Virus record (IMG/VR): IMGVR_UViG_3300046001_005470
Location: 1 to 26,431 of that record
Reading direction: 5' to 3' (one strand)
Source: a virus
DNA: 26,431 bases
Below the pieces are notes generated by a model. The model made no database searches and was not told where the DNA came from. It saw only the letters and a list, made by a program, of their open reading frames with translations. Positions 12,225 through 20,456 of the stretch are shown one piece after another. The position numbers were made by a program, and so were the translations under genes. Positions within the stretch are counted from its first letter, which is position 1, and every line of letters starts with the position of its first letter.

Positions 12225-12874
12225 TGCAGTTGCAGCGTGACGGTGGCGTTTCTGTAGTCGCACGGGCCGCTTGTGGTTAGTTGCACAGGAAGACCGCCGA
12301 ATGCCTCCAAGGCGGCCTGCATGTACTCGGAACAAGTAAGCGCAGGGCGTTGATACCCAGGGCACATCGCCCGCAAGACGCGATCCGTAGCATTAGGTGA
12401 TGCCCTATTAACATTGACGCCGCCTTGCGGTGTCCAATTGTTTTGGTTGAACTCGCTTTGTAGTTCGATCGCAATGGCAAGCGTACTCCCAGGCCCGAAC
12501 GCATGAAGTCTGTATATGCCGAGAGCCGGATTGATCGCGGCATTGTCCTCTCCGATGTTCTCGCACCACATCGGAGTCCCCTTGGATGCGCGAATTCTGT
12601 AATTGCGAAAAAACAGAATCCCTTGACGCCCCCCTAAATTGCCGCAATCGGGAACAAACTCGACCAACGGGTCCGGTCCATCGAACGACAAGTCGATGAC
12701 TACTGTGATATTTAGGCAATCGCACCCCAAGAACTCAGGGATTACCGCGCCGCCAAAATCTTGAGCAGCGACACCAGCAATCGATATCACCGCCTGCGTG
12801 TAAAAATCGCCAAGACAGCATGCGCCTTCTGGCTGAGGACAACAGCACGAGCATTTATTTACAAGGTTTCCCAC
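12221..12874 (-). CDS. Cys-rich tail-end protein (217 aa)
   Basis: GTG at 12874 shares one base with the upstream stop (TAGTG) and has GGAGG eight bases upstream, inside the previous gene. The start carries C8-S-C-C-C12 and C19-C20, with further cysteines across the protein (for example G-C-D-C). The rest is beta-rich with aromatic residues. So many cysteines are odd for a cytoplasmic phage protein and suggest disulfides or bound metal in the virion, perhaps in a tail-tip or receptor-binding part. The region is clearly less GC-rich than its surroundings (27 G/C of 60 at 12841-12900). No family is identified with certainty. Confidence 0.75.
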   Translation of the reverse strand: MGNLVNKCSCCCPQPEGACCLGDFYTQAVISIAGVAAQDFGGAVIPEFLGCDCLNITVVIDLSFDGPDPLVEFVPDCGNLGGRQGILFFRNYRIRASKGTPMWCENIGEDNAAINPALGIYRLHAFGPGSTLAIAIELQSEFNQNNWTPQGGVNVNRASPNATDRVLRAMCPGYQRPALTCSEYMQAALEAFGGLPVQLTTSGPCDYRNATVTLQLQ

Positions 12875-13488
12875 TACGTCAGCCTCCACGTCAAAAACGT
12901 GGCTGAAAAGGTTGAACTAATGACCGTAAACGACGCAGTAGTTTTCGTGACGGTAGACGTTATCCCTGAAGCAAACGCGATGCTGCCAGTAGTTTGTGTT
13001 GTACTGACCGAGATATTGCAGTTGCTAGTATTGAGAGTGGCGGCAATCGTGATCCCTGACACGATAGATGCTGTAGCAGTAATCGGCGAAGCGACAATCG
13101 ACACATCAGAGACCACTGTCTGACTTGCGGTCAATGACACAAATATCGCCGTCGCCGTCTCGAACGGCACGTCGATCAAGTGCCATGCGGTGCCATCTCT
13201 GGCGATCGCGCAGTCTGTTGCTTTCGTGCTAGCGGGGTACGGAAAGAACAGGTTGAGGACACTCGCCGTGTTCGGCGTGCTCGTCTGGTACTTGAAGGTG
13301 ACAGTCTTCGTGGCTTCGATCGCCCACGCCCCAGTGAACGTCGCAATGCGGAACGTCCTCCGCTGCTGTGACGGCGGGACCGTGTCGAACCGTAGTGGTG
13401 CCTCCGCTCGGTCGCCGATTTCGACGCGACGCACGGCGCTCGCGATCCGCTCGGCAGACGAGCGATCGAAGATCACCGGGTCGGCCAC
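12874..13488 (-). CDS. Probable tail-end structural protein (204 aa)
   Basis: GTG at 13488 follows GGAGG closely; longer frames overlap the previous gene in another frame. The start (P-V-I-F-D-R-S-S-A-E-R-I-A-S-A-V-R-R-V-E) is a helix seen in prophage tail-region proteins I remember from Planctomycetes. The middle has beta-strand patterns, and the last 90 residues are almost only Ser/Thr/Ala/Val/Ile with little charge, a low-complexity beta repeat. That type of tail suits an exposed fibre or tip structure. The C-terminal coding region is AT-richer than the rest, hinting at exchange of the exposed end. Confidence 0.72.
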   Translation of the reverse strand: MADPVIFDRSSAERIASAVRRVEIGDRAEAPLRFDTVPPSQQRRTFRIATFTGAWAIEATKTVTFKYQTSTPNTASVLNLFFPYPASTKATDCAIARDGTAWHLIDVPFETATAIFVSLTASQTVVSDVSIVASPITATASIVSGITIAATLNTSNCNISVSTTQTTGSIAFASGITSTVTKTTASFTVISSTFSATFLTWRLT

Positions 13489-13490
13489 GC

Positions 13491-13862
13491 TCAGTCCTCC
13501 AGCACTTGGAGCATGAGGCGACCGGATACCGCCGCCTTCGCGGCGTAGTTGCCGGGGGCGAGCCGGAAGAGTGCCGCATCGCCGGGACGCAGCCGCACCG
13601 TCTCGTGGAGCGTCGTGCCGTCGAGGCGTCCGAACGACACGGTGGCGGTCTGGTTCGTGCTCGTCACGAGCGAGCGGGCAAAGCAAAGCCCAAGGGTCGA
13701 GGCGGCCGAGGTCACGAACTGGCTCGTAGCCGTCGTGAGATCGAGCGTCGCCGCGAGCACGCCGGTCGTGCTCATGTCGGTCGTGATGCCATTGGCGAAG
13801 AACTGCTGTACGAGAGCGCCACGCGAGGCGCTCACCTGCACGTTGTACGTGATGTCTGGCAT
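13491..13862 (-). CDS. Small beta-rich tail-region protein (123 aa)
   Basis: ATG at 13862 has GGAGG six bases upstream. The sequence is beta-rich (I-T-Y-N-V-Q-V-S-A-S-R-G-A-L, A-T-V-S-F-G-R-L-D-G) and ends with a compact barrel-like segment (L-R-P-G-D-A-A-L-F-R-L-A-P-G-N-Y-A-A-K-A). It lies between two tail-region structural proteins and just two bases before the next start, so a small structural or decoration role is likely. Family not identified. Confidence 0.75.
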   Translation of the reverse strand: MPDITYNVQVSASRGALVQQFFANGITTDMSTTGVLAATLDLTTATSQFVTSAASTLGLCFARSLVTSTNQTATVSFGRLDGTTLHETVRLRPGDAALFRLAPGNYAAKAAVSGRLMLQVLED

Positions 13863-13872
13863 GGGGAGCCTC

Positions 13873-14751
13873 CTACGCTGGCGGTGAGCCGAAGTACGAA
13901 TTGAAGTCCACCTCGCGGTGGACGCGCCTTGTGAGGATTGCGGGAGCGCCGAGCGTCTGGTTGCCGCTGCCGTCGAGTCCGACCGGGCCGGGCGAGGCGA
14001 CCCACTCGGCATTTTGGAAGTCGAACACCATCGCACGACGCTTCTGCCCGCCGCTTAGAAAGTTGAATCCAACGTCGGGCAGTTGCAGCGGCCACCCCGT
14101 CTGACGGAACAAGATCTCGACCTTCACCGCCCAAAATCGGTGCAGCGTCCCGCCGTACTCCTCATACCTGAGTTCGCCGCTGATGCCCTGGCATTTCCAG
14201 CAGTGCGTGGCACCGCCGATCCACGTCGTCGAGTTGATCGTGTTCGTCAGCCCGATCGCCCACGATGACGGGAACGTAGCGAGGTTCTGCGAGATGACGA
14301 CTTTGCACTGAGCCTCGTCGGTCGTGAGCCCCTCGAAGTAGTCGTACGCGCTGTTGGTGAGCGGCTGCTGATTGCCGTTGCCAGCGCCATCGTAGTAGAA
14401 GAGTGCGGGCACCGTCGCACCCTGCGTCGTGAACGTCCACAGTGCCGGGCGGCTTGTCGGTGCCGCGAGTTGATCGAGCCCGCCGCTCGGGAAGCTGTAC
14501 TTGGCAGTGACGAGCGAGTGGTACTGCGAACCCTCGTAGTTCTCCTCGTACTCGATTTCGACGCACCGTACGCCCGCGTACTCGGGATGAGCGACGCCGA
14601 TATCGAGCGACAGCGCGGCGGCGACCTCGTTCGCTGTCGTCGCCTGCCCAGAAGCGTCGTGCGTGACGACGAACTGCCGCGTGAGGTCGCGGGCCTCGCC
14701 GAGGCGGAACTTGTTCGAGCGCGGTAGCTCGCGATGATGTGCGACGCCCAT
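13873..14751 (-). CDS. Tail protein downstream of the tape measure, possibly distal tail (292 aa)
   Basis: ATG at 14751 shares a base with the tape measure stop (TGATG). The protein is beta-rich with many aromatics (E-Y-E-E-N-Y-E-G-S-Q-Y-H-S-L-V-T-A-K-Y, Y-Y-D-G-A-G-N-G-N-Q-Q-P-L) and contains W-K-C-Q-G. In siphoviruses the gene right after the tape measure usually encodes the distal tail or another tip protein, so this is the positional call. No sequence motif proves it. Confidence 0.75.
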   Translation of the reverse strand: MGVAHHRELPRSNKFRLGEARDLTRQFVVTHDASGQATTANEVAAALSLDIGVAHPEYAGVRCVEIEYEENYEGSQYHSLVTAKYSFPSGGLDQLAAPTSRPALWTFTTQGATVPALFYYDGAGNGNQQPLTNSAYDYFEGLTTDEAQCKVVISQNLATFPSSWAIGLTNTINSTTWIGGATHCWKCQGISGELRYEEYGGTLHRFWAVKVEILFRQTGWPLQLPDVGFNFLSGGQKRRAMVFDFQNAEWVASPGPVGLDGSGNQTLGAPAILTRRVHREVDFNSYFGSPPA

Positions 14752-17700
14752 CAGCCGACTCCTCCACCGATCTGGACAACGGGCCCGGCGAACTGTGCTG
14801 AGATCGCCACGAGCGTGTCACGTAGTTCCGTCAGCCGCCGCGTCTGGAGACGAGCCTCGATGAGCGCCGGGTCTTGCTGGTTAGCGGCGAGGTTGAGGAA
14901 GAGCGCCGCGCCTTCGGCGGTGCGGATGTCGTTGCCCTGGATGACACCGCTGCCGAGTGTGTTGAGCTCGCGGATGCGGGCGACCTGACGCTGGTTCTCG
15001 GCCTCGACGGCCTTCGCCTGCTCTTCGAGGTATTTCTGTTGGGCCTGCTGGGCTTGCTGTTGCTGCTGTTCAAGTTGCTGGAGGTACTGCTCTCGCTGCT
15101 GGCCGAGCTGTTGCTCCAACTGACGACGACCGCTCGCGATGTCGCGCTCTTGGGCGGCGACTTGGTCGAGTTGCCCGAGGCGAACGATCCCGGCGTTGAC
15201 CTGCTCCTGGTTCCCGGCAGCACGAGCCGCTTGAACGTCAGCCTGAACGCGCCCGATCTCTCGCTCCAGTGCCGCGAGGTTCTGCGCCGCCGTGAGACGT
15301 TGCTGATCGCCACCGAACCGGGCGAGTAGAAAACGCTGATCGACGAGTTCGTTGACCTTCGCTCGCTCGTCTGCGACCGCCTTGACGTTCGCGATCTCCT
15401 GCTCGAAGAGTTGCTGCTGGCGGGCGACCTCGGCCTCGAACGCCTCACGGTTGAGGATGCCGTCGCGTGCTTGCTCCTGTGCGGCGGCGATGCCTTCTTG
15501 AAGGCGTGCGGCGGCGTCGAATCCAGCCTGACCGAACTGCTGCGCCTGCTCCGCGAGCCGGTTGAAGTTCTGGCCCGTCGCCTCGAACGCCTTCTCGAAG
15601 CCACCCTCGAACCCTTGGGCTGCGGCTTGCAGTTGCTCGTCGAGTTGCCCCTGCAGCGCCCGCAGTTCATCGAGTCGCCCCTGTGCGGCACCGCTGTCGC
15701 CTGTGCCGGTCTCGGCGATCTCCTGTTGAACGCGGGCGATTTCACGCTCGACTGCCGACAAGTCATCAATGATTTTTTGCGTTGCGTCGGTTGTCTTGAG
15801 AAGCGACTCGATTCGCTTGGCGTCTGCGTCTGCTTGCTCGCGAGCCGCCGTCACCGCCTCGGTACGCAGGGCGAGTTCCTGCTGAATCGCAGCGTTGACG
15901 CCCTCTTGTAGTTCGTTGATGCGCGCGATCTCATCTGCCGTGAGTGCGGCGTCTGCTTGTGCAGCCGCGACTGCCGCCTCGAAGTCCCGCATAAGCCCGG
16001 TTACGCGGCTTGAATCATCTACCAGACCGCCGAAGAACGAGTCGAATGCCTCTCGGGTGCTTTCGATGTTTGTTTCGACTCGGAACTCAGGAGAGCGGGC
16101 CTCTTCGATTTGCGACCGGAAGTTCGTGATGTACTGCTCGGCTGCGCCAGCACCACGCTCGCCAGCCTCGGCGGGGGTTTCGCCAAAAATTGCATCACCT
16201 GCGTTGACGATCGCCGAATCGACAGAGTTCTTGAATTGCTCAGCGTTCTGCTCTAGCTGCTCGAAGGCAGCGTCAGCCAGCGCTCGGCCGGTCTCTCCGA
16301 GATCAGCAAGGAAAGGGATTCGCCCCAATTGCTCCAGAATCTTGCCGATGCCAAATGTGACCGCAGAAACAATCGACTGTCCGAGCTCAAACAAGGCACG
16401 GCCAACATCGAAAGCCGCCTGCAGACCGCTAGTTACGCGGGCGAAAACATCACTGACATCGCCGATCGCCACGGTGAACTGCTGAAACTCTGCAACTACT
16501 CGGTCAAAGATTCCAGCGAGCGCCTCCGCTCCAGTTAGAAGAGCGTCGGTGATTCGATCGGCTAGCGCCGTGCCGCCTGTGGCCTCGGTGCTCTCAAAGC
16601 CTTCGACGAATGTCAGGAAGTCCTCGGCCAACGCGGTGACCACCGGCGCGAGATTGCCTGTCACCTGACCGATGATGCCTTCGACCGTCGCCCGCACGAG
16701 GTCGAACGCGTCATTCAACTCGGCGATGCTGGCGACTTGATCCTCGCCCACGATGATCCCGAGACGCTCGGCTCTCGCAGTGAGCTCCTCGACGCTTGCA
16801 GCGCCCTCCTTGAACAGTGGGACGAGGGCCGCGCCCTGCTTGCCGAAGATCTCGACGGCGGCAGCGGCACGGTCGGCTGATGTCGGCAACGCACCGATCG
16901 CCGCCGAGATCGCCTCAAACTGCTGCTCGGGCCGCAGCCCGCGAATCTCGGCGAGCGAGACGCCCACCGAGCGGAGCGTCTTATCAAACGCACCGCCTGG
17001 GTCAGCCTTACCGATCGACACTCCGAGCCGCGTCACCGCCGTGGCGAACTGCTCCGTATCCACGCCCGAGAGTTTCGCGGCGAGACCGAGCCCCTGTAAC
17101 TTTTGAACCGGCACGTCGATCCGGTTGCTCAGGTCGTTGAGTGAATCGAGTGACGTGGACACACTCGACACGATGCCGCTGATCTGGCTGGTCGCACTAC
17201 GCACAGCGCCGGACAGCACCTGAAACCCATCGACGATTGCCCGCCCGATCTGGAGCCGGGAGATGGTTGTGAGCTGACGCGAGATGCCTTCGAGTTGCGT
17301 GCCCGTGCCTTTGGCGGACTGCGACGTGCGATCGAGGTCCGTTCTGGCGGCCTGCATCGCGCGGTTGAACGTGTCCTGCGAAATCCTTCCCGCAGCCACC
17401 TGCTCCCGTAGCTCTGCAACCGCACGCTCATACCTCTGGAGCGGAGTGATGTTTTGCTCAGTGATCTGAGCGGCGCGACGCAGCGCCGTCGCCTCCTCGG
17501 TCGCGGCGTTGCGAACGTCCTCGAACGACTTGGCGAACTGCTCGGCGGAAATCGTTCCGGCTCGCCTTGCAGCCGTGAGGTCTTGCAGTGCCTTCGCCGT
17601 AGAGTCCTGCGCCTTAGCGGCGGCCTCGCTAGTGGAGGCGAACTCGTCGAAAATCTTCGTGACCTTGTCGGCTTCCTTGCCGAGAGTTTGCAGCGCACGC

Positions 17701-17771
17701 TCGACCGGATCGAGCTTCAGTTGCGTCGAGTCCGCACTGATCTTCAGCGCGAGTCCGAGGATGTTCGCCAT
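14751..17771 (-). CDS. Tail tape measure protein (1006 aa)
   Basis: By far the longest gene, directly after the tail assembly chaperone pair, as in siphoviruses. The first 180 residues are alpha-helical with repeated Ala/Glu/Arg heptads; the middle (about 200-400) contains a Q-K-L-Q-G-L-G-L-A-A-K-L-S-G-V segment and an A-A-A-V-E-I-F-G-K-Q-G-A-A-L-V-P-L patch typical of tape measures; the end (about 820-960) is Gln-rich coiled coil. It measures tail length during assembly and is usually ejected with the DNA. At about 1.5 angstrom per residue the tail would be about 150 nm. No lysozyme or peptidase domain was seen. A stretch around 15880-16700 looks less GC-rich than the flanks. Confidence 0.92.
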   Translation of the reverse strand: MANILGLALKISADSTQLKLDPVERALQTLGKEADKVTKIFDEFASTSEAAAKAQDSTAKALQDLTAARRAGTISAEQFAKSFEDVRNAATEEATALRRAAQITEQNITPLQRYERAVAELREQVAAGRISQDTFNRAMQAARTDLDRTSQSAKGTGTQLEGISRQLTTISRLQIGRAIVDGFQVLSGAVRSATSQISGIVSSVSTSLDSLNDLSNRIDVPVQKLQGLGLAAKLSGVDTEQFATAVTRLGVSIGKADPGGAFDKTLRSVGVSLAEIRGLRPEQQFEAISAAIGALPTSADRAAAAVEIFGKQGAALVPLFKEGAASVEELTARAERLGIIVGEDQVASIAELNDAFDLVRATVEGIIGQVTGNLAPVVTALAEDFLTFVEGFESTEATGGTALADRITDALLTGAEALAGIFDRVVAEFQQFTVAIGDVSDVFARVTSGLQAAFDVGRALFELGQSIVSAVTFGIGKILEQLGRIPFLADLGETGRALADAAFEQLEQNAEQFKNSVDSAIVNAGDAIFGETPAEAGERGAGAAEQYITNFRSQIEEARSPEFRVETNIESTREAFDSFFGGLVDDSSRVTGLMRDFEAAVAAAQADAALTADEIARINELQEGVNAAIQQELALRTEAVTAAREQADADAKRIESLLKTTDATQKIIDDLSAVEREIARVQQEIAETGTGDSGAAQGRLDELRALQGQLDEQLQAAAQGFEGGFEKAFEATGQNFNRLAEQAQQFGQAGFDAAARLQEGIAAAQEQARDGILNREAFEAEVARQQQLFEQEIANVKAVADERAKVNELVDQRFLLARFGGDQQRLTAAQNLAALEREIGRVQADVQAARAAGNQEQVNAGIVRLGQLDQVAAQERDIASGRRQLEQQLGQQREQYLQQLEQQQQQAQQAQQKYLEEQAKAVEAENQRQVARIRELNTLGSGVIQGNDIRTAEGAALFLNLAANQQDPALIEARLQTRRLTELRDTLVAISAQFAGPVVQIGGGVG

Positions 17772-17774
17772 GGT

Positions 17775-18442
17775 TCAGTCCACGATTCCCATCTCACGTC
17801 GCAGACGCAGGATCGCCTCGCGGTCCTGCGACTCGTGCTGCGGTGGTCTTGCCTTCGGAATGAAATCCTCTGCGGTCGGCGGCTTGCCTTTCCTCGGGTC
17901 CGTGTACGGTGCCATCGCGATTGAGGCGAGCAGTCCTGTCTGGAGCCACGGGTCGGAGAGCGGGACGAAGTACCGCGTGTATGCCATCCACTCGCTCAAC
18001 TCCCGCGAATCCATCCGCTCGCATAGTTCGCGAACGGTCATTCGCAGATGCCCCGCCAGCGCGAAGAGAAACCTCCGCGATGGCGAGGCGTTTAGTTTTT
18101 TGCCAACTGCTCGACATCGGCCTCCGTCATGTTGTTGTGCTTGAGCGCCGAGTCGAAGAGCCGACCGACGACCGCACCGCTGCGGCTCGCCAGTGCGACG
18201 ACCTGGGCGCGGGTGAACAGGAGTTCGCCCTTCTCGTTGCATAGGCAGCGGGCGAGGTACTCCGACCGGAAGTTCTCGATGCCGGAGTCTTTCTTCCCAA
18301 TCCACAACCGCTCATAGGAGTCACGCTCTCCGACGCTCATCACGCGAATGAACACGTCACCGCCCCACTCGGGCACGGTGATCGGTCCCATGAGCCCGGC
18401 GTCGTTGCTTGCGAGAATCTGCTCTGCCGTCAGTGTCGCCAT
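17775..18442 (-). CDS. Frameshifted long tail assembly chaperone (gpGT-like, 222 aa)
   Basis: The second frame (18095 down to 17775) has no good start of its own. It is best read as the extension of the short chaperone after -1 slippage on A-AAA-AAC at 18095-18101. The fused protein is 116 residues of the short form plus 106 more (L-N-A-S-P-S-R-R-F-L-F-A-L-A, then M-T-V-R-E-L-C-E-R-M, ending I-L-R-L-R-R-E-M-G-I-V-D), which resembles lambda-type gpT/DUF4035-like proteins. In lambda-like phages the long and short forms at a fixed ratio fold and solubilise the tape measure protein. The adjacent gene is indeed the tape measure. The coordinates span both frames. Confidence 0.85.
18092..18442 (-). 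CDS. Short tail assembly chaperone (gpG-like, 116 aa)
   Basis: ATG at 18442 follows GAGGTGAG. The protein starts M-A-T-L-T-A-E-Q-I-L and has V-P-E-W-G-G-D-V-F-I-R-V (about 23-34), a pattern I know from siphovirus tail assembly chaperones. It ends V-E-Q-L-A-K-N right at the slippery site. It binds the tape measure protein during tail formation; it is not part of the final virion in lambda-like phages. The tape measure gene follows the second part of the pair. Confidence 0.88.
   Translation of the reverse strand: MATLTAEQILASNDAGLMGPITVPEWGGDVFIRVMSVGERDSYERLWIGKKDSGIENFRSEYLARCLCNEKGELLFTRAQVVALASRSGAVVGRLFDSALKHNNMTEADVEQLAKN
18095..18101 (-). other. Programmed -1 frameshift slippery site (A-AAA-AAC)
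   Basis: On the minus strand the codons are GCA AAA AAC TAA. The last A of GCA plus AAA AAC gives the canonical X-XXY-YYZ heptamer, with the zero-frame stop immediately after. Slipping back one base continues CTA AAC GCC in an open frame of 106 codons. A short imperfect stem (CCTCGC / GCGGAGG) begins a few bases downstream and could stimulate slippage. Confidence 0.88.
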
Positions 18443-18454
18443 GTGTTACTCACC

Positions 18455-18832
18455 TCACGATGGATACGTAGCGGTCACGCCGACCGTATCCATGACTTTG
18501 AACCGGTGGTCAAATTGCCAGACCCCGTTGAGCTCGCCACGGAGCTCGGCACCGAGGTAGACGCAGTCCGCGTCAAACACCGTGAACGTGCTCGACGTGG
18601 CGGTGCCTTGGTCGTTCTGCGCCGTGATCACGAGGCGAGCCCGCACGCCGTATTGGCTCTCGGGCAGCGCCGTTCGGGTGAACGCTGGCAGCGTGACCTC
18701 GCCCAGGTCGAGGGTCCACCGTGCCGTGCGAGCCACCGGCATCTCACGGACGAGATCGAGCGTGGCGCTAGACACCTGCTCGATCTGCGTGCCGCCCCAC
18801 GTGACAGCAACTCCCGAGACTCGTGTGGCCAT
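18455..18832 (-). CDS. Tail tube candidate (125 aa)
   Basis: ATG at 18832 follows GGAGG. The protein is beta-rich (V-A-V-T-W-G-G-T-Q-I-E-Q-V-S-S-A-T-L-D-L-V) with F-K-V-M-D-T-V-G-V-T-A-T-Y at the end. The gene lies between the tail terminator/133-residue gene and the chaperone, where siphoviruses encode the major tail tube protein. Either this gene or its upstream neighbour could be the tube protein. Confidence 0.75.
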   Translation of the reverse strand: MATRVSGVAVTWGGTQIEQVSSATLDLVREMPVARTARWTLDLGEVTLPAFTRTALPESQYGVRARLVITAQNDQGTATSSTFTVFDADCVYLGAELRGELNGVWQFDHRFKVMDTVGVTATYPS

Positions 18833-18850
18833 GACGGACCTCCGTCACGG

Positions 18851-19252
18851 TCAGCGAGCCACGGTGATCGTCGCCTGACCACGGATCGCGTCGTTCGTCG
18901 CGAGCGTCAGCGTGCTCGACGACACGGTGGCGGCCTTGCCGTTGATGAGCGTGGTGCCGCCGGTCGTGATCGTGATCGTGCCCGTCGCCGCGTCGAGGAT
19001 GATGGTCTTGCCGAGGTAGTCGAACGTGACCGAGCGGCCCGTGCCGCCGTCGTCGGCCGGGATCACGAGCGGACGGCTCAGCGTCGCCAGCGTCTCGCCG
19101 GTCGTCTGGCCGAGGTGCCCCACGTCCACGGTCGCCTCGGCGGCAGCGCCGGGGTTCGTGTTGCTGATGACGATGTTGGTCACCGTGTACACGGTGCCGA
19201 ACAGGTTGAGGACCGTTCCAGCACCGTCATGAGGCGTCGAGGGATCGGGCAT
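18851..19252 (-). CDS. Beta-rich tail protein, alternative tail tube candidate (133 aa)
   Basis: ATG at 19252 follows CAGGAG eight bases upstream. The sequence is Thr/Ser/Gly/Val rich with repeated strand patterns (V-Y-T-V-T-N-I-V-I-S-N-T, T-G-T-I-T-I-T-T-G-G-T-T-L-I). It has no Cys and little charge, typical of virion proteins. The place just after the tail terminator gene fits a tail tube or tube-associated protein. Not separable from the next gene by sequence alone. Confidence 0.75.
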   Translation of the reverse strand: MPDPSTPHDGAGTVLNLFGTVYTVTNIVISNTNPGAAAEATVDVGHLGQTTGETLATLSRPLVIPADDGGTGRSVTFDYLGKTIILDAATGTITITTGGTTLINGKAATVSSSTLTLATNDAIRGQATITVAR

Positions 19253-19254
19253 CG

Positions 19255-19677
19255 TCAGGTCTCCTGCCAGAGGATCGTGTACGTTTGCGTGACCGAAAAC
19301 ACCGGAGGCAGGTCGCCACCTGCCAACTGCACGAACCCGTCTTGCTCGTTCTGAAGCGCGACGTGCCGCACTGATACTGAGGATGCCACGGCGGTCCCCC
19401 ACCCATCCAGTTTCGACCGGCAGGCGTCAGCCAGTTCTCGAACGGCCTCATAGGTCTCGGCGTAGAGCTCCAGGGCGAGCGTCACGACCGGGAGCCCGCC
19501 ACGGGTGTTGCCGAGCGTCGTCTCACGGGTGACCGCCTGACGCCGCCACGTCGCCAAGGGGAGGGCTGCCGAGGCAGGGGCGAGGACGGGGTAGATCCGG
19601 GTGCCGAGGATCGCAGCCACCGTCGCGTCGGCGAGCAGGGCGTCGGCGACGGCTTTTTCGGGTGACTTGAACGACAT
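19255..19677 (-). CDS. DUF3168-like tail terminator/completion protein (140 aa)
   Basis: ATG at 19677 shares a base with the previous stop (TGATG); a GTG one codon earlier is possible. The protein begins with a helix (S-P-E-K-A-V-A-D-A-L-L-A-D-A-T-V-A-A-I-L-G-T-R-I-Y-P) followed by A-L-P-L-A-T-W and T-L-A-L-E-L-Y-A-E-T-Y-E-A-V-R-E-L, the DUF3168 pattern of the tail terminator family, which caps the tail tube and joins it to the head. Length is typical. Confidence 0.82.
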   Translation of the reverse strand: MSFKSPEKAVADALLADATVAAILGTRIYPVLAPASAALPLATWRRQAVTRETTLGNTRGGLPVVTLALELYAETYEAVRELADACRSKLDGWGTAVASSVSVRHVALQNEQDGFVQLAGGDLPPVFSVTQTYTILWQET

Positions 19678-20456
19678 CACAGGTTCCCCGTAGCCGAACG
19701 GGTCAGCGTGCTGAGGGCACGCTCCAGCGAGATCCGCAACTCACGCTGGAGGATCTCGGCGACGGTGGTCGAGGTCTGATCCCACGTCGTTTTCAGCGGC
19801 GGCTGGCCGAGGATGCCGCCAGCCCGCAGACCCTTGATCGTGATCGGCGTTGCCGACCGCTTGAAGAACGCTTGCGGGTAGCCGGGCGTCGTCTGCACTC
19901 GCTGCCCTTCCTCGCCTCGGGGCGGTCGGGGAGTCGGCTGAATCTTGAACGGCCCCAACTTGTTGAACGACGAGGCGTAGTAGGCATTCTGCCCGCTCAC
20001 TTGATGAGCCCGCACAGTCGTGACGCTGCCGCTGCGGTTGCGTCGCGTGTGCGACTTGCGGGCGTATGGCGTGTTCGAGAGCTTGTCGATGACAGTGTCT
20101 TTCGTGCCTTGCTCCAGCCAGAACTGGTGGAACGCACGGTCCGATCCTTTGCGAACTCGACCGCCCTGAGCCGACTCGCTCGCACCCTTCCCCGCACGCT
20201 TGTAGCCGAGCAGCCCGACCGCGTTGCCGTCCTTTGAGTACCGCACGATTTTCACCGATGCCGCACGCTTGAGGTTGCCGGTCGGTCCCTCGGGCGTGTT
20301 TTGCTTCAGACGCTCCAGCGCTGGGGCGAGCGCCTTTTTCAGCGCTTCTTCGATGATGCGAGCCTTTTCGGGCGGCTCTAGGATGCGACCGATCGCCGTC
20401 TGCAACTCTCGCAGTTCGGCGATCTCTGCCGTGATCGTGATCCCTGCGGTCGCCAT
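19677..20456 (-). CDS. HK97-gp10-like tail completion protein (259 aa)
   Basis: ATG at 20456 shares a base with the upstream stop (TGATG); a longer frame to 20690 would read through the previous gene in another frame. The first 90 residues resemble HK97 gp10 / phage tail completion proteins (I-T-A-E-I-A-E-L-R-E-L-Q-T-A-I, A-L-E-R-L-K-Q-N-T-P-E-G-P-T-G-N-L-K-R-A). The protein is longer than the usual 120-160 residues: about 90 additional basic residues follow (R-K-S-H-T-R-R-N-R-S-G-S and P-T-P-R-P-P-R-G-E-E-G-Q). The order connector, closure, gp10-like, terminator matches siphovirus heads and tails. Confidence 0.8.
   Translation of the reverse strand: MATAGITITAEIAELRELQTAIGRILEPPEKARIIEEALKKALAPALERLKQNTPEGPTGNLKRAASVKIVRYSKDGNAVGLLGYKRAGKGASESAQGGRVRKGSDRAFHQFWLEQGTKDTVIDKLSNTPYARKSHTRRNRSGSVTTVRAHQVSGQNAYYASSFNKLGPFKIQPTPRPPRGEEGQRVQTTPGYPQAFFKRSATPITIKGLRAGGILGQPPLKTTWDQTSTTVAEILQRELRISLERALSTLTRSATGNL

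Noticed and set aside
12886-12902. Small hairpin CCACGT/ACGTGG as a regulatory element of the Cys-rich gene
   Set aside because: Only six pairs, wholly within coding sequence; could be chance.
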